DNA of 64,000 nt from Coffea arabica (Eukaryota > Streptophyta > Magnoliopsida > Gentianales > Rubiaceae): NCBI RefSeq assembly GCF_036785885.1, contig NC_092312.1:17254001-17318000 (forward strand), read 5' to 3'. The notes beneath the pieces are model-generated. The model made no database searches, had not been told where the DNA came from, and saw only the letters and a list, made by a program, of their open reading frames with translations. Positions 10,436-21,900 of this stretch are shown here, piece by piece. Positions within the stretch are counted from its first letter, which is position 1, and the number at the start of each line of letters is the position of its first letter. Made by a program: the position numbers and the translations under genes.

Positions 10436-13400
10436 TTTCACAGTGTTCTGTATATATCTCTAAGTTTTTTAGTAATTTTAGTTTCAGAGAATCAATGACT
10501 GTTACTGCAGCCATGGATTAGAGGTATCGTTTATTTTTTGTAATTTTAAAAAATTTTATGATCTTTGAGTCTTCTTACTATTTTTATGTATTTTTGTGTT
10601 TCGTTTTTTCCTCTTTGTATTTCTTCTTGTTATATATATATTTTTAAATTTTTATGTTCTTTGATTTTTGTTACTATTTTTATGCATTTTTTTGATTAGT
10701 TTTTTTTCCTCTTTGTATTTCTTCCTGTTAAAGGTGAATAAACTGAAAGTTGATTTTTTGAAATTTTGATATTGCAGATTTAAAATGCTCGATTTGCCTA
10801 GAGTTCAGGTGGCAAGGAAGCTTTGATTTTGATGCCCAGAGTTAGAAAGCCTAATTATACCTTTGTGTAAGGTCCAGCTCATAGTTATACATTTATTCAT
10901 TTCTTATTTCTTTCATCCGAAAAAGTTTGGGTTTGAATGAACAAGCTGACCATCCATTTTCTTTTCTTTGACTAAAGTTCCTTCATAATACTTGTTGGCT
11001 ATGATAATCTCATTGATCAGATAGCCTAGATCATAACTTACCCATTGCTTCAGTATAGTATTGTGCAAAAGTATATGTAATGTGCTTCAGTATGTTAACT
11101 GAAATTGAGTTGCCAAGGGTTTCATCTTGCTTCAAACATATAGTAAAATTCGCACTCAATAAACATAAAATACTTAATTGATAAGTGGTCCTAGAAGGAT
11201 GATTACAAGTATAAACTTTCAAAAGTACTACACCATGACAGCAAGATTAGAGAGGGTAGGACTGAGGGAGTTTGCCGGGTGGGGGAAGAGGAAATGTTGT
11301 TGTAACTCTTCTTCCTAGGCTTTCCCATTTAATGTGGAATAGCTTTGCAACTCAATTGCTTGGTTAGCCTCTCTCTTTGCCTGGCACAAGAAATTAATAA
11401 TCTTCCCTTAAAGCTCATCCATAATTTTGCCATCATCTTTATTAGCACTGGAAGAACTAAAACTTCAAAATCCTAACTGTCAAAATGGTAGCTACTTTTT
11501 ACATAATTTTTGGGTCTAGCTGAATCCTATTCCCCTGTCTTGATGTTTTATATAGATAATTTCAGATTTTTTGTATTCTCATTTTCTGTTTTGGTGTATT
11601 TTTAGCAGTTAGAAATGAAGAGATCAGAAGTAAACATAATAGGTTTTTCTCCTCCTAGAAAAAAGAAACCCTCCTCTTGTTTGGCCAAGCACTGTTCTGA
11701 TAATGATATTTCTCTCCCTGTGTCCATAATTTTTCGAAACAAAGGAACCAAAAGGAACAGACATTTTCTTTTTTTCCCATCCTTGAGTTTTTGGCTTTTC
11801 AAATAATATGCCTAATAAATATGTTATGATTTTGTTGCTGTAGAGAGATACTGCTCTTCGTTTCCTGTTGCAATACTTACCAGAATATGCAAATCCAAGG
11901 TATGTTCTTGTGCATTCTCAAAATGCAGCATTCATTTGAGCTAATGAATCCTTTGCTCATAGCTAATGAATTCTTTATGGTATGTACATCAAGGGATGAA
12001 TGATGATTACAATTGGTATAAATGATGTAGAACTACCTGTTTTGGTCATCCTTTAATTGTGTTTGTTTTCTTTTCCTAAATTTTTGTGCCATTTCTTTTG
12101 TTTTGTTTATTTTTTGGCTTATTCTGCGATTGTTTTGTGCCACAGAGTTCAGTAATTGTTATACTCATCTTTCTGTTGATTATGTAGGTTATTCTTCTGT
12201 GCTCAACAGAGGTTGTGCTGCAGCGAAGTTTAGCCCTTTTATGTTATGGGATTTGCTTGCCTGAAGTGTAGTGAATTTGGGCAATCCCTGATAAGTCACC
12301 AAAGACTGATTCAATGAACATGTTAGTATCATCTGTTAGGTCAATATCAAAGCAGCACCTGTATTAACATAGATTTGCAATTGAGTAATTAGAGCCCCTC
12401 TATCACCTGTTCTATTTGTTTTTTACTATTTTTCTTCTATAATGTAGCTTGAACGTCATGATAGAACTGTTATAGGAGGGTATTATATCAATATACAACT
12501 ATTGGTCTCATTAGGGAGTGGAAAATATTGTAGTACATGCTATGATTTGTGTACAGATTTTTCCCCATCATATTCATTACTCTTATGATGTATATTTGCA
12601 GGCAATCACTCTGCCAAACTGCCAGAGAATAGTTACTCATGATTGCTGAGGTTAGTTTCCACCATGAAATGTGAATGGAATGCCAAAAAGTTAATGACTT
12701 TTGTTCTTTTTTATATATTATGGACCAATCGCAAGATTAAAATTACAGTCAGTTTTCTTTGTTTTGGTTGCTTGTTGAGTCATTCCAAATGGAATGCCAA
12801 AAAGTTTGACTTACTTTTGTTCTTTTTATATATAATGGACTGATCGCAAGAGAGAAATTACAGTCAGTTTTGTGTTGGCTGCATGTTGAGTCATTCCTAA
12901 TGTCTATTTTTTTGCTTTGTTTTAGATGTTTGGTGTGTTGCGATTATTACTAGTGAAGTTGCACTTGCTGACAGCCTCAAATCTTCTGTTTTCTCATGAA
13001 TTTTAGTTTAATTTGGTTGGTCTTGTGGAAACTGATAGAATATATATATTGCCAACAAAAATGCAATTTTTTCCCTAGATTCAAAGAAGGTTAACTGTCA
13101 AAGGTTAATGGTTGTGTTTTCATATGGCTATAAATAATGAAATTTTTTCTAAAATCACGGTCAATGTTTTGAGTATGTTTGAACTTCGTCCTTGAGAAAA
13201 AAACCAGATTTTCAATAAAATAAGTTCTGGTTGATAAGAATCCAATTTTCAATGCAGTTTTGAATTTTGTTTGAGTTTGTACCTCAGATATTTGAGTTGA
13301 ATTGCTTTTGGTATTTGACATTGTGACATATGGAGGAAATTTTGTGCTTGTTGTCTATTGATTTTGTATGAGACTGAAATTCTTTGTGTGTCTATTTTTC

Positions 13401-14094
13401 TATTGAAGGAATAGAATTTGGATCGTTAAAAATGACGTTCTTAATGGTTGTCATGGTCTTATGCATACCTTACATTGTGGGGCTGATATTTTGCAATGGA
13501 GTCGAGAGACAAATTTACATTGTGGGGTATATTGGCTATTTATTCTTATGCTGTTTATGATTATCCTTGTGATTTTTTGCTTCAGAATGTTGAAGTGCAG
13601 GATCATGTGGTAGAGCAGCTAAGAAGGAGGAATCTGTTGTGCTGTGTTAGGCATTCATGTAGTCTGATTAGGAGTGTGACTCAATGTTAAATTGATTATT
13701 GTAATTTTTTAATCTGTTTAGTCTTTTTCTAGAGAACAGTTTAGGAGATGCTTTTAGTTAATGTGTAGATATCATTCTTATAAAGAATTCAACCACAAAT
13801 ATTTTGTAGTAGTTAGGTTGTTGATTAATATGGCTCAAATGCCATTTTAGTTTGTACGTGGCTTAATTTTTTATAAGTATTTATGTACAATTTTTTTTTT
13901 TTTTTTTTTGCATTCTATGTTAATCTGTTTTGTGGGTGATCATTTGTAACAGCCAAAATCTTGACTTGCAATTAGTGGTTTATGTGTTAAACTACAGCCA
14001 AATAATGATTTCTAGATAAATTACTATTTTTAATACCTCATATATTATGCTTTTTGGTCAATATAAAATTGGATAGGGCATTTTCGATTTCCAT
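10436..14094. other. Exon-like fragments and AT-rich DNA, no gene assigned
   Basis: Short segments with splice-like borders but no recognisable protein occur here. A direct repeat of about 114 bp lies at 12675-12902. A pyrimidine-rich stretch and poly-T run lie near 13890-13910. The whole stretch could be the body of the Helitron whose 3' end is at 14121, but no 5' end was identified. Confidence 0.35.
12675..12902. repeat. Two-copy tandem duplication, period about 114 bp
   Basis: Both copies start AATGGAATGCCAAAAAGTT, contain TTTTGTTCTTTTT..TATAT..ATGGAC..ATCGCAAGA, and end GTTGAGTCATTCC. They differ by a few substitutions and small indels. Confidence 0.75.
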
Positions 14095-14121
14095 CGCGCG
14101 AAGCGCGTTTGTGCCTCCTAG
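14095..14121 (+). mobile_element. Helitron 3' terminus (hairpin plus CTAG)
   Basis: A perfect short hairpin CGCGC-GAA-GCGCG (14095-14107) is followed 10 nt later by CTAG (14118-14121) and then T. This matches the Helitron 3' signature of hairpin, short spacer and CTRR, with insertion before T. Upstream lies the AT-rich subterminal DNA expected. The TC-starting 5' end was not found, so the element's length and cargo are unknown. No Rep/helicase coding sequence is present, so it is non-autonomous. Confidence 0.65.
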
Positions 14122-14787
14122 TTTACATATAATCTAAGAAATTAGCCTTTAAAACGAGTTAGACGACCACTCGTTGAGAATGTCTAAATGCACAAGGATA
14201 CAAGGCCACCACCTTTTTATGCAAACCTCTTATGCATTGTAAAGCGGTCCATTCTCTTCCGGTTCTGTGAACAAGGCATGTATTGCCATTCTTCTGTCCC
14301 CGTCCCTGTCTCTGAATCTGGGATATCCATAACCATAAGCTTAAAGCAATCATCGATTTGGCCCGCAGAACAGACTCAAATGCTATATCTTCTTTGCAAA
14401 CTCAGTTAGTATCTCGTAACATAATAATGCCAAGCACGCCGTAAAATTGCATTGTATATTGCAAATTGACGAGGTTGTACAGGCTCTTTCTAGGACGGTG
14501 TACCTACACCCAAAAAAATTTGTCCCAAATTGGTTGCTCTATGTCCCCGCAAGCAAGAAATCATGTCCCTTGACAATTTTGCAGGGCTACCTGCAGGTCT
14601 CGGGACGTGCTTTAGAATGCCTAACTAATTCACGAAGCTTCCCAAATATGCCACTCAACGCGCATGCGTAATTTTCCATTTCTACAGCCATGGGTTGCAC
14701 TTGCACGCAAATAATAATAATGACAACAGACTGTTAATGACTGCTATTTTGATACGAAGCAAATAACTTGTAACTATTTCTGTGAAC

Positions 14788-15278
14788 TAGGCCTGTCAAT
14801 GGGCCGGGCTCGGCCGAATTCATTATTCTGAACTCGGATCCGGCATGCTATATCAGATCCAGATTTGACCCGTTTACCTTGCGGGTTTTCTACACTATGT
14901 TTTGGATCCGGATCCAACGGGTCTTGGTTCCAGATCGGGTTTATCTGAAAAAAATCTATCAAAACTTACAATTTCTAATAAAAATGAGAAAAAAATATAT
15001 TTGTAAAATAATTTCTAACTAATACAAAAAAAAACCAAATAAGAAAAGAAATCAAACTGATCTTATTCAAATATATCACCCTAATCAAATTATATTGATA
15101 AATATGTAAATTTTAAATTATTAATCCATTTATATCCGGATCCGGGTCGGAATACTATATTCCGTATTCGACCAGTTTTTTATTTGGTAAAACGGATTCG
15201 GGTTCAGATAACGGAATTAAATCCCTACTCATACCCGAAATAATTTGACGGATCGGATCCGAGTCATTGACAGGCCTA
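14788..15278. mobile_element. hAT-type MITE (491 bp)
   Basis: The ends are exact 14-bp inverted repeats TAGGCCTGTCAATG. The arms continue with GGATCC/CGGGT-rich matching sequence. Flanks are CTGTGAAC (14780-14787) and CTTTGAAC (15279-15286), an 8-bp target duplication with one change, as hAT transposition makes. The interior is AT-rich and non-coding. Confidence 0.8.
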
Positions 15279-15286
15279 CTTTGAAC

Positions 15287-16270
15287 CATTGGTTACACAA
15301 AGTCGTAGTACTTGCCATATAAGTTGTACTCATCAAAACAAAGAAAGAGAATTGCACATGATATCTATTTAAATTTAAGAGTTGAGTGATATTTTTTGTC
15401 AAAACAAAAGTTTAATGACATAAACACGTAAACGGCAATAGTTTGTGGCCATTTCTTTTTCATTTGCTCTTTATATTATGTAAAAGTAACATGATCGAAA
15501 TATATTAGTATAAAAAAAATATCATATATACACTGATAATGTAGAAAAAAAATTATCCAAAATGTATATATGACAAAAAAATGGCATGCAGGTAACAATT
15601 TTTGATTTGTTGGTAGTCTAAAAGGTTTCATTTTGTATTTAAGAGTAATAAATTAACAATGGTAATGGAAGATTGGGTGATTCGAAGTAATAGGCTAATG
15701 CTACTTAATTCAATTTCCAAACCATACTAGGTAGAGCAATCTATGCAAGACCAGTAAATGTCTTACGCAGTTGTACTTGTACCACGTAAAATACAACGCA
15801 CGCCTCCTCAAAAGGTACAAGCAGTTAAGCTATTGCCTACCTCTTGGTTGAAGTAAAAATTTCCCGAATTCCCTTGGATGAGTCGCGGATCCAATTTTCT
15901 TTCCTTCCCAATTTCCCATGCCGTACGAGAAATTCACCCTCTTCTCTCATTTCCATTCCATGCCTTTGATTTTCCCCGCTCGGCCAGCAGGTGTCATCAT
16001 CTCCGCCGAAGCAACTCCCACAGCTGATACCTTATAAGCCCACACCCCCACAAACCATTTTTTCAATCGAAACGGTCGACTTTCTCTGTTTCTCTCCCTT
16101 ATGATTACTGCACCATTACAGCTTGTTGGGTCACTCCCAAACTCCTCCTTCCATGCACTAGTAGAAATTTCCAGTATGCATAGTCTCATCTTGTTGTCTT
16201 GTTTTACTCCTCAAGAGCTAGAAAAAAATGTAGGAAAATATTGGATGAGAAAACTCATATTCTGCAACCC
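15287..16270. other. Intergenic, no gene seen
   Basis: AT-rich to about 15.7 kb, then less so. The part just before 16270 may be the promoter or leader of the former B3 gene. No conserved element was recognised. Confidence 0.4.
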
Positions 16271-16273
16271 AAG

Positions 16274-18010
16274 ATGGAACGAGAACAACCAGAAGAACCC
16301 ACTTCAGAATCTAATCATGAAGATCACATGACCCTGCACTAGTACTTGCTCTCAAAAGGAAAACCCATTATTCATCACTGCTCTCCTTCTGAGGTCTCCT
16401 TCTTCCAACAATAAAATTCATTCATTGATGAGTGGATTATATGCATGCACGGGCTTTTAAGGCTTATACTATATTGTGTGCTTTTTGTGCCAGGTTCTGA
16501 GAAGGTCCAAAAGAAACCGACAATGCCCTGAAATTTCTGAAATTAACAAAGTGAGGAATTTTTACTCTTGCCCTTTTTTCCCTCCTTAAAAGGTGATTTT
16601 TTTTTTAATCTGTATTTTCATTTCGTGGGTTTGGAGTTTTAAAGTATGAAGTCTGGAAATGTTCTCATGCAAGTCTGACTGTTATTAGTATCAGTTTTAC
16701 TTGTTCTTCAAATGCCCTTTTGACGCTGTGCGATAGTCAAAATTTCTCATTTCTACCTTTATTAATTTTAATTAGCTGGCCAACAAAATAGACGTTTCTG
16801 CCTCAGCTGATTTAGAAAGAGAAGGTTAATTATGACATATGACTCCAGTTAGGCTTCAAATTCGGACTTGCAAATGATCTGTGGCATTAGTCCTTTAGCC
16901 AATCTGGTATAATTCAAGAAAATGCATTGATGAAAAGGATTTATGTGAAACAGACAATTTTGTCTCATGCATGCTGCTCGTGAGCTGAACAATATTGGGA
17001 AGGATTTTTGTTGGTTTATTTCTCTTTTTTTCAACTTCCCCAAGCGGATCAAGGTACCGTGTGCAACGTCCAAAATATGAATTTCGTAATCTTCCCTAAA
17101 TCCAAATGTCAATGCTCTGAAAATGTTCATCTTCTCCCCTTTAGTTGTTAGGTGATCAGTTTCAATGGATGTTCCTTTTGAGACTATTTGGACTAGGGTG
17201 TTAACTGGTTTGTTTTCTTGCCGTCCTTCTACTTTAAGCCGTGATATCACTTGTTAGTATTGGTTTGATTATGGATAATTCCTTAAAAAGTTGAAATCCA
17301 CGAATTTTTGAAAACTGAAACCCCAAGCATGATGAACGTTGTACTTGTAAGACTTCAGAAGTAATGTTAATTTACAAGTAAAACCATTTCTGCAGATTGT
17401 ATGTTCGTGTTATTGTGTGGTTCAAAATTTCTCTTCGACTTTGCATCTACTGCATTTAAAGGAAGGCGTTGGATGGCGTAACATAAGCAATTCATGCATA
17501 CTCATATGTACTTAAGTTTTATTGAGCACGATATGCTGCAGTTATCCAGATGATTTGGGACATTTAACTATGTGCCATATTGATAGTTCGTGCATCCCTG
17601 TTTCATATTATACTGTTAATAACTTGGATCCGATCTATATTTTTAATTTATCAAACAATAGCTTATTGGGGGCTGGAAACGTTTTTCCATTGCGCAAAAA
17701 TTGGTCGAGGGCGATGTTGTCGTTTACCATTTGGTTGGGGATTGTAGATCCAAGGTAACCATTTTAAGTAGGTAGATCTATGGATCACATTTTCTTCAAT
17801 GCTTGGAACCAATCCTGATTTATCATGTAGTAGTTTAACTACCTTTTGAACTTCAAAAGGAACCAAATATTATCTTAGAAGGCAATCCAGCGTTTATTGC
17901 ATAGAAGTTTTCTGGTGCAAGTCATACAGCTCTATCATGGAGCAGAAGGACAACATGTTGATGCTTTAGAAACAAATTTCCTGGATCTCTTCAACTTGCT
18001 GTTTTCATAG
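16274..18010 (+). pseudogene. Decayed B3-domain gene copy
   Basis: Recognisable pieces in B3 gene order: an acidic N-terminal exon (MEREQPEEPTSES..., from 16274); a clean 57-bp exon at 16494-16550 coding VLRRSKRNRQCPE..., like the RRSSR basic motif of some B3 proteins; and a B3 exon at 17541-17754. The last starts after CTGCAG and aligns end to end with the 3479-3685 exon of the intact gene. Its second half reads GGWKRFSIAQKLVEGDVVVY before a GT donor. Its first half is in another frame (LGHLTMCHIDSSCI against FGSLHLPSRDSTVI), so at least one base is missing near the G run at 17667-17671. A tail VQVIQLYHGAEGQ (about 17918-18007) matches VHIVRVHGLD. The exon carrying FWL was not found. The frameshift and missing exon make it a pseudogene; a rare unannotated splice form is a weaker alternative. 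Confidence 0.62.
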
Positions 18011-18993
18011 ATTCCATGCATTAGCAATACACCAACTACTAGGCCTGAAGGTCCAGTAGAGGTCTCTCATATACAAGCTTATTATGTTGTAAATTCAGGC
18101 AAAAGAAAATCTAGTTAAGACAAAAGGATCCCAGGCACATTTTTGTTGGGAGATGGATTGATAAACAGCAGTTGGGTATCTTAGTTCCAAGTTTGATGTT
18201 CGTTAAAATACATCTCCTGGAGAGAAGTATACTAGAGCTCTAGCGACTATTAAGGTCTTTTCATGAATGACACCATATTTATGAGATGGTCTGTAAACTG
18301 GAACCGCATTATCCTTGTACTTGCAGGGATTTGCCCAATTATGATGACAATGTGAAGTTTAATACATGTACTTTGGCAGGCAAAAAGAGGGCTCTTGGAA
18401 CCGTACTGATGCTCCGACGCAGAGGCTACTTTTTGGCGCACAAAATGAAACTTTTTTTTTTTTTTTTTTTTTCATATTTTGTACATAAACCCTGAATCTG
18501 AATGTAACAAAAATAGTTCAACCGTTATGCTCTCAGAAGAGAAATATATATACGTTGAGCCCTCTAAATGGTGCTTTTCTTGTGAACCTTGATGCTGCAC
18601 TTTGTAGCCTCTCTTTTATAATTCACTTTGAAGATGTCCTTTACTTGAAACGTCATTCACTTGTGTGCATGAAATGCTCGAGAACGCATCTCTCCCTCAC
18701 TAATATATATACATATTCTTCGTCATTGAGAAAAACAAAGAAACGCTTCTTTGTACAACCCAGATATATATATATATATATATATATATGTGATACAATA
18801 TCAATAGGACGGAAGAGAGGACGGAGTATAAAAATGATTAACAAAGGCACGTGGTGCTTGTTTAACAGATAACTGCGGGCAAGAGTCGATCACACTTGAC
18901 CATTATAGGGGCACTTACTAGTTGAATCGCATCCAATTATTTAATTTATTTTCACAAAGGTCTACAAGACTTGCTCCCTCTGGATGCTTGCCC
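18011..18993. other. Intergenic between B3 pseudogene and NQR 3' end
   Basis: Contains a poly-T run (about 18452-18472) and a TA microsatellite (about 18763-18789). A segment at 18331-18440 (DLPNYDDNVKF..., GKKRALGTVL) could be a last exon of the decayed B3 gene. Part of it should be NQR 3' UTR, read on the minus strand. Confidence 0.4.
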
Positions 18994-21900
18994 TCATAAT
19001 TTCGACACTTGTTCACAGTATTTCGGGTCGACGCAAACCACCACCTGCAAGTTTTTTCAGATTTGAAACTTCTGATATCGCGCGCGCGCGCACACACACA
19101 TATATATAGATAGATAAGACTAAGAGAAATTGGTTGATGAGAGTCGTACCTTGCCAGTACTTTTGCCAGAATGGAGATACTCCACAGCATCAGCAACTGA
19201 TTGAAGGCCTAGGAATCTTTTTGGGTCTATAGCAACCTGTCATGAAAATGAAGAAAGGAATCATTTAAAACACAGTGCATAAAGACCCTTGGAACTAAGA
19301 TCGTTCCTCCCAAGTAAACTCAGGTAAAATACCCGTTGGTTATTGGCTTCAGGTCTAGGAAGTTTGAAGACGTTTCGCTCCAGAATAAGGGCAGAGCAAT
19401 ACACGTATTTTATGTTTCAGTAATGGGTCAGATGAAAGTAACTTACCTTGAGCTTTCCCACAGAGAAGAGGTGGAATAGCCTGTCGAGATGCTCTTGCCA
19501 AAAATGAGCATATTGTACCAAGAAAAATCCAGCCTGAAAACATCATATGAGCAAATCGAAGCACAACAAAACCGGGCTCTTAAGCTCCATTCAGAAACCC
19601 AATACAGTAAATTCAAAAAATTTAGAAAAAAAAAAAGGTCAAAAAATTGATGGCATGAAAAAATTAACAAAAAGCATCACAGGTATCAAACAATTACTAG
19701 CTTACTTACCACAGTTTGACTTTTTGCTAGAAGCTTTTCGCATAACCCAGTGTAATTTAATGGCTTCCATCCATCTTCCCCTTGATACTGGAATCACAAG
19801 TCATCAGTTAATGTTAGGAGTGCGCGTACTGTTGAGGGAGAGAATGGTAGCACCCCTAAGGAGCAGAAACGTTAAAGCAAGTCCCATTATAGGTCCAAAC
19901 CTGGGAGATCATTCCAATCACTACAAGTTTTCCGTAGATTGCCAATGCATTCAAGCATAGATCGAACATTTGACCACCAACAGACTCGTATACAATGTCA
20001 ACACCTTTAGGGAATTCATTCTTCAAGACCTGCATAAAGCATTCCAACAGTAAGCACTAAAAACTGCTAAACTGGAGAATACTAGTTTTTCATCCAGTGA
20101 ATCAGTTCTGAAGAATTTAGATTAGAAAGAATGTAGTTGATATGGAACGCAGAACTAAAAAAACTCCCCATTTTTCATAACTTGCACGGATGTAACTGCT
20201 CCAGAACACCTTTACTATGGTATTAAGGTACTTTAGGAAAGCCCAACTAGGACAGAACAGGATTAAAATACTTCATAAATTGATTTCCAATCTGAGAAAA
20301 CATACTGTTTTTATATCTTCTTTTTTGTAGTCGATGACTCGATCAACTCCCAATTCCCTCAAAAGTGTAGCCTTTTCTTTACCTCCACAAGTTGCAACAA
20401 CAGTATTTCCAGCTAATTTTGCAAGCTGCATTAATAAGTGATTCAGTATTAATTACCTAAATTCAGACTTGGAAAAGACAGTTAAGAAGAAGATAAAAGT
20501 TGATGCTAACATGCATTGATACAAGTTAAGAAGGCATTTTATCACAGAAAAAAATAAACATAGTAAAAACATTAAAGTATCATGTGATCCTTTATAGGCT
20601 CCACACTAGTCGACCAACAAAACTATAGCAAAAGAGAATGGAAAAGCAACTACAGTACTTCAAATTGTTTTGTTAAATAATAGTTTGGGGTCCAAATGTA
20701 CTGCCCATGAAAAATCAACCTAAAAGAAATAGAAACTATCTAGTTTGACAGTGCACCTGAACTGCAAACTGCCCAGTCCCTCCAGCAGCAGCACTCACGA
20801 GAACTACTTTTCCCGAGTCCATTTGTGCAGCCTTCACATCCAAGGAAAAACAGTGGAGAAGCTAGTTTAAACATCTGTCTAGTGCTTTTCATGTGGTCTA
20901 AAATAAATAAAGAATTACAGAAGATCAGAAGCTAGATTGCGGGATAATGAGTGATAAAATCTTGCAAGGGCAGTCTGTTACAGGATATTGAGGGAAATAA
21001 ATAATTGAAAATGATTGCCACAGAAACCTTCTCCAAAGCAATCGAGGCTGTCAGTCCTGATGTAAGCATGGCAACAACTTCAGGATCTGGTCTTGGGACA
21101 GGAAGAATGTGCTTCGAATGTACCTATATTGTTGATGTGAAAATTCATAAAGGTCATAACCATGATCTAAAGCAGAGATCATTTCAGCCATAGAAGAATA
21201 GTATGACCTATATATTAAAGTAGTTACCATTGTATATTCAGCATAGCTTCCGAAAGTCATAATAGCAGCAGGAGTTCCAACTTTCAGATTTTTCACAGAG
21301 TCACCAACTGCAGCAACTATCCCAACAGCCTTCAATGTAATGATATTAAATTTTAGACGTGAGCCCATCCACGAGAACAATCTATACCAAATGGGTAGAC
21401 TGATCCTCCCATAGCAAAGTCTTTAAATAGAATCATAAATCAAGAAGCTTTGAAACTTCTCATCTGTTGTCAAAGATGCACATATAGACAATGGAAAACT
21501 TATGCACTTTTTTAACTTCAACGGCAACGAGGACAATGAAAGGTGGTCCTAATCTTTGACCAATACAAACAATTTAAGCTCCAATAGTTCATAATTAACT
21601 ACTGCAGCAAAGTAACACATGCACGTCTTGCATATATATATATATATAGTGTATGTAGAAATACGTGTGTGTGTGTGTAGAGAGAGAGAGAGGAATGAAA
21701 CTAATATAAAAATTCTAGAACCCTGAAAACTGCAATTCTGCATAAAGTCAGAATCCAGCATATAATGGATTTAAAACAAAAAGTAAATTAAATGCGGCCA
21801 AGGTTCTAAATTGTAGAGTAATAAAGCCATTAAAGTCACGGACAGCAAGAATCAGATCATTGCTCATCTCATCAAAACTACTAAATGGTTGATCTATCTG

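Noticed and set aside
16849-17250. 133-codon minus-strand open frame
   Set aside because: No known motif, and it lies between pieces of the plus-strand B3 pseudogene. Treated as chance.
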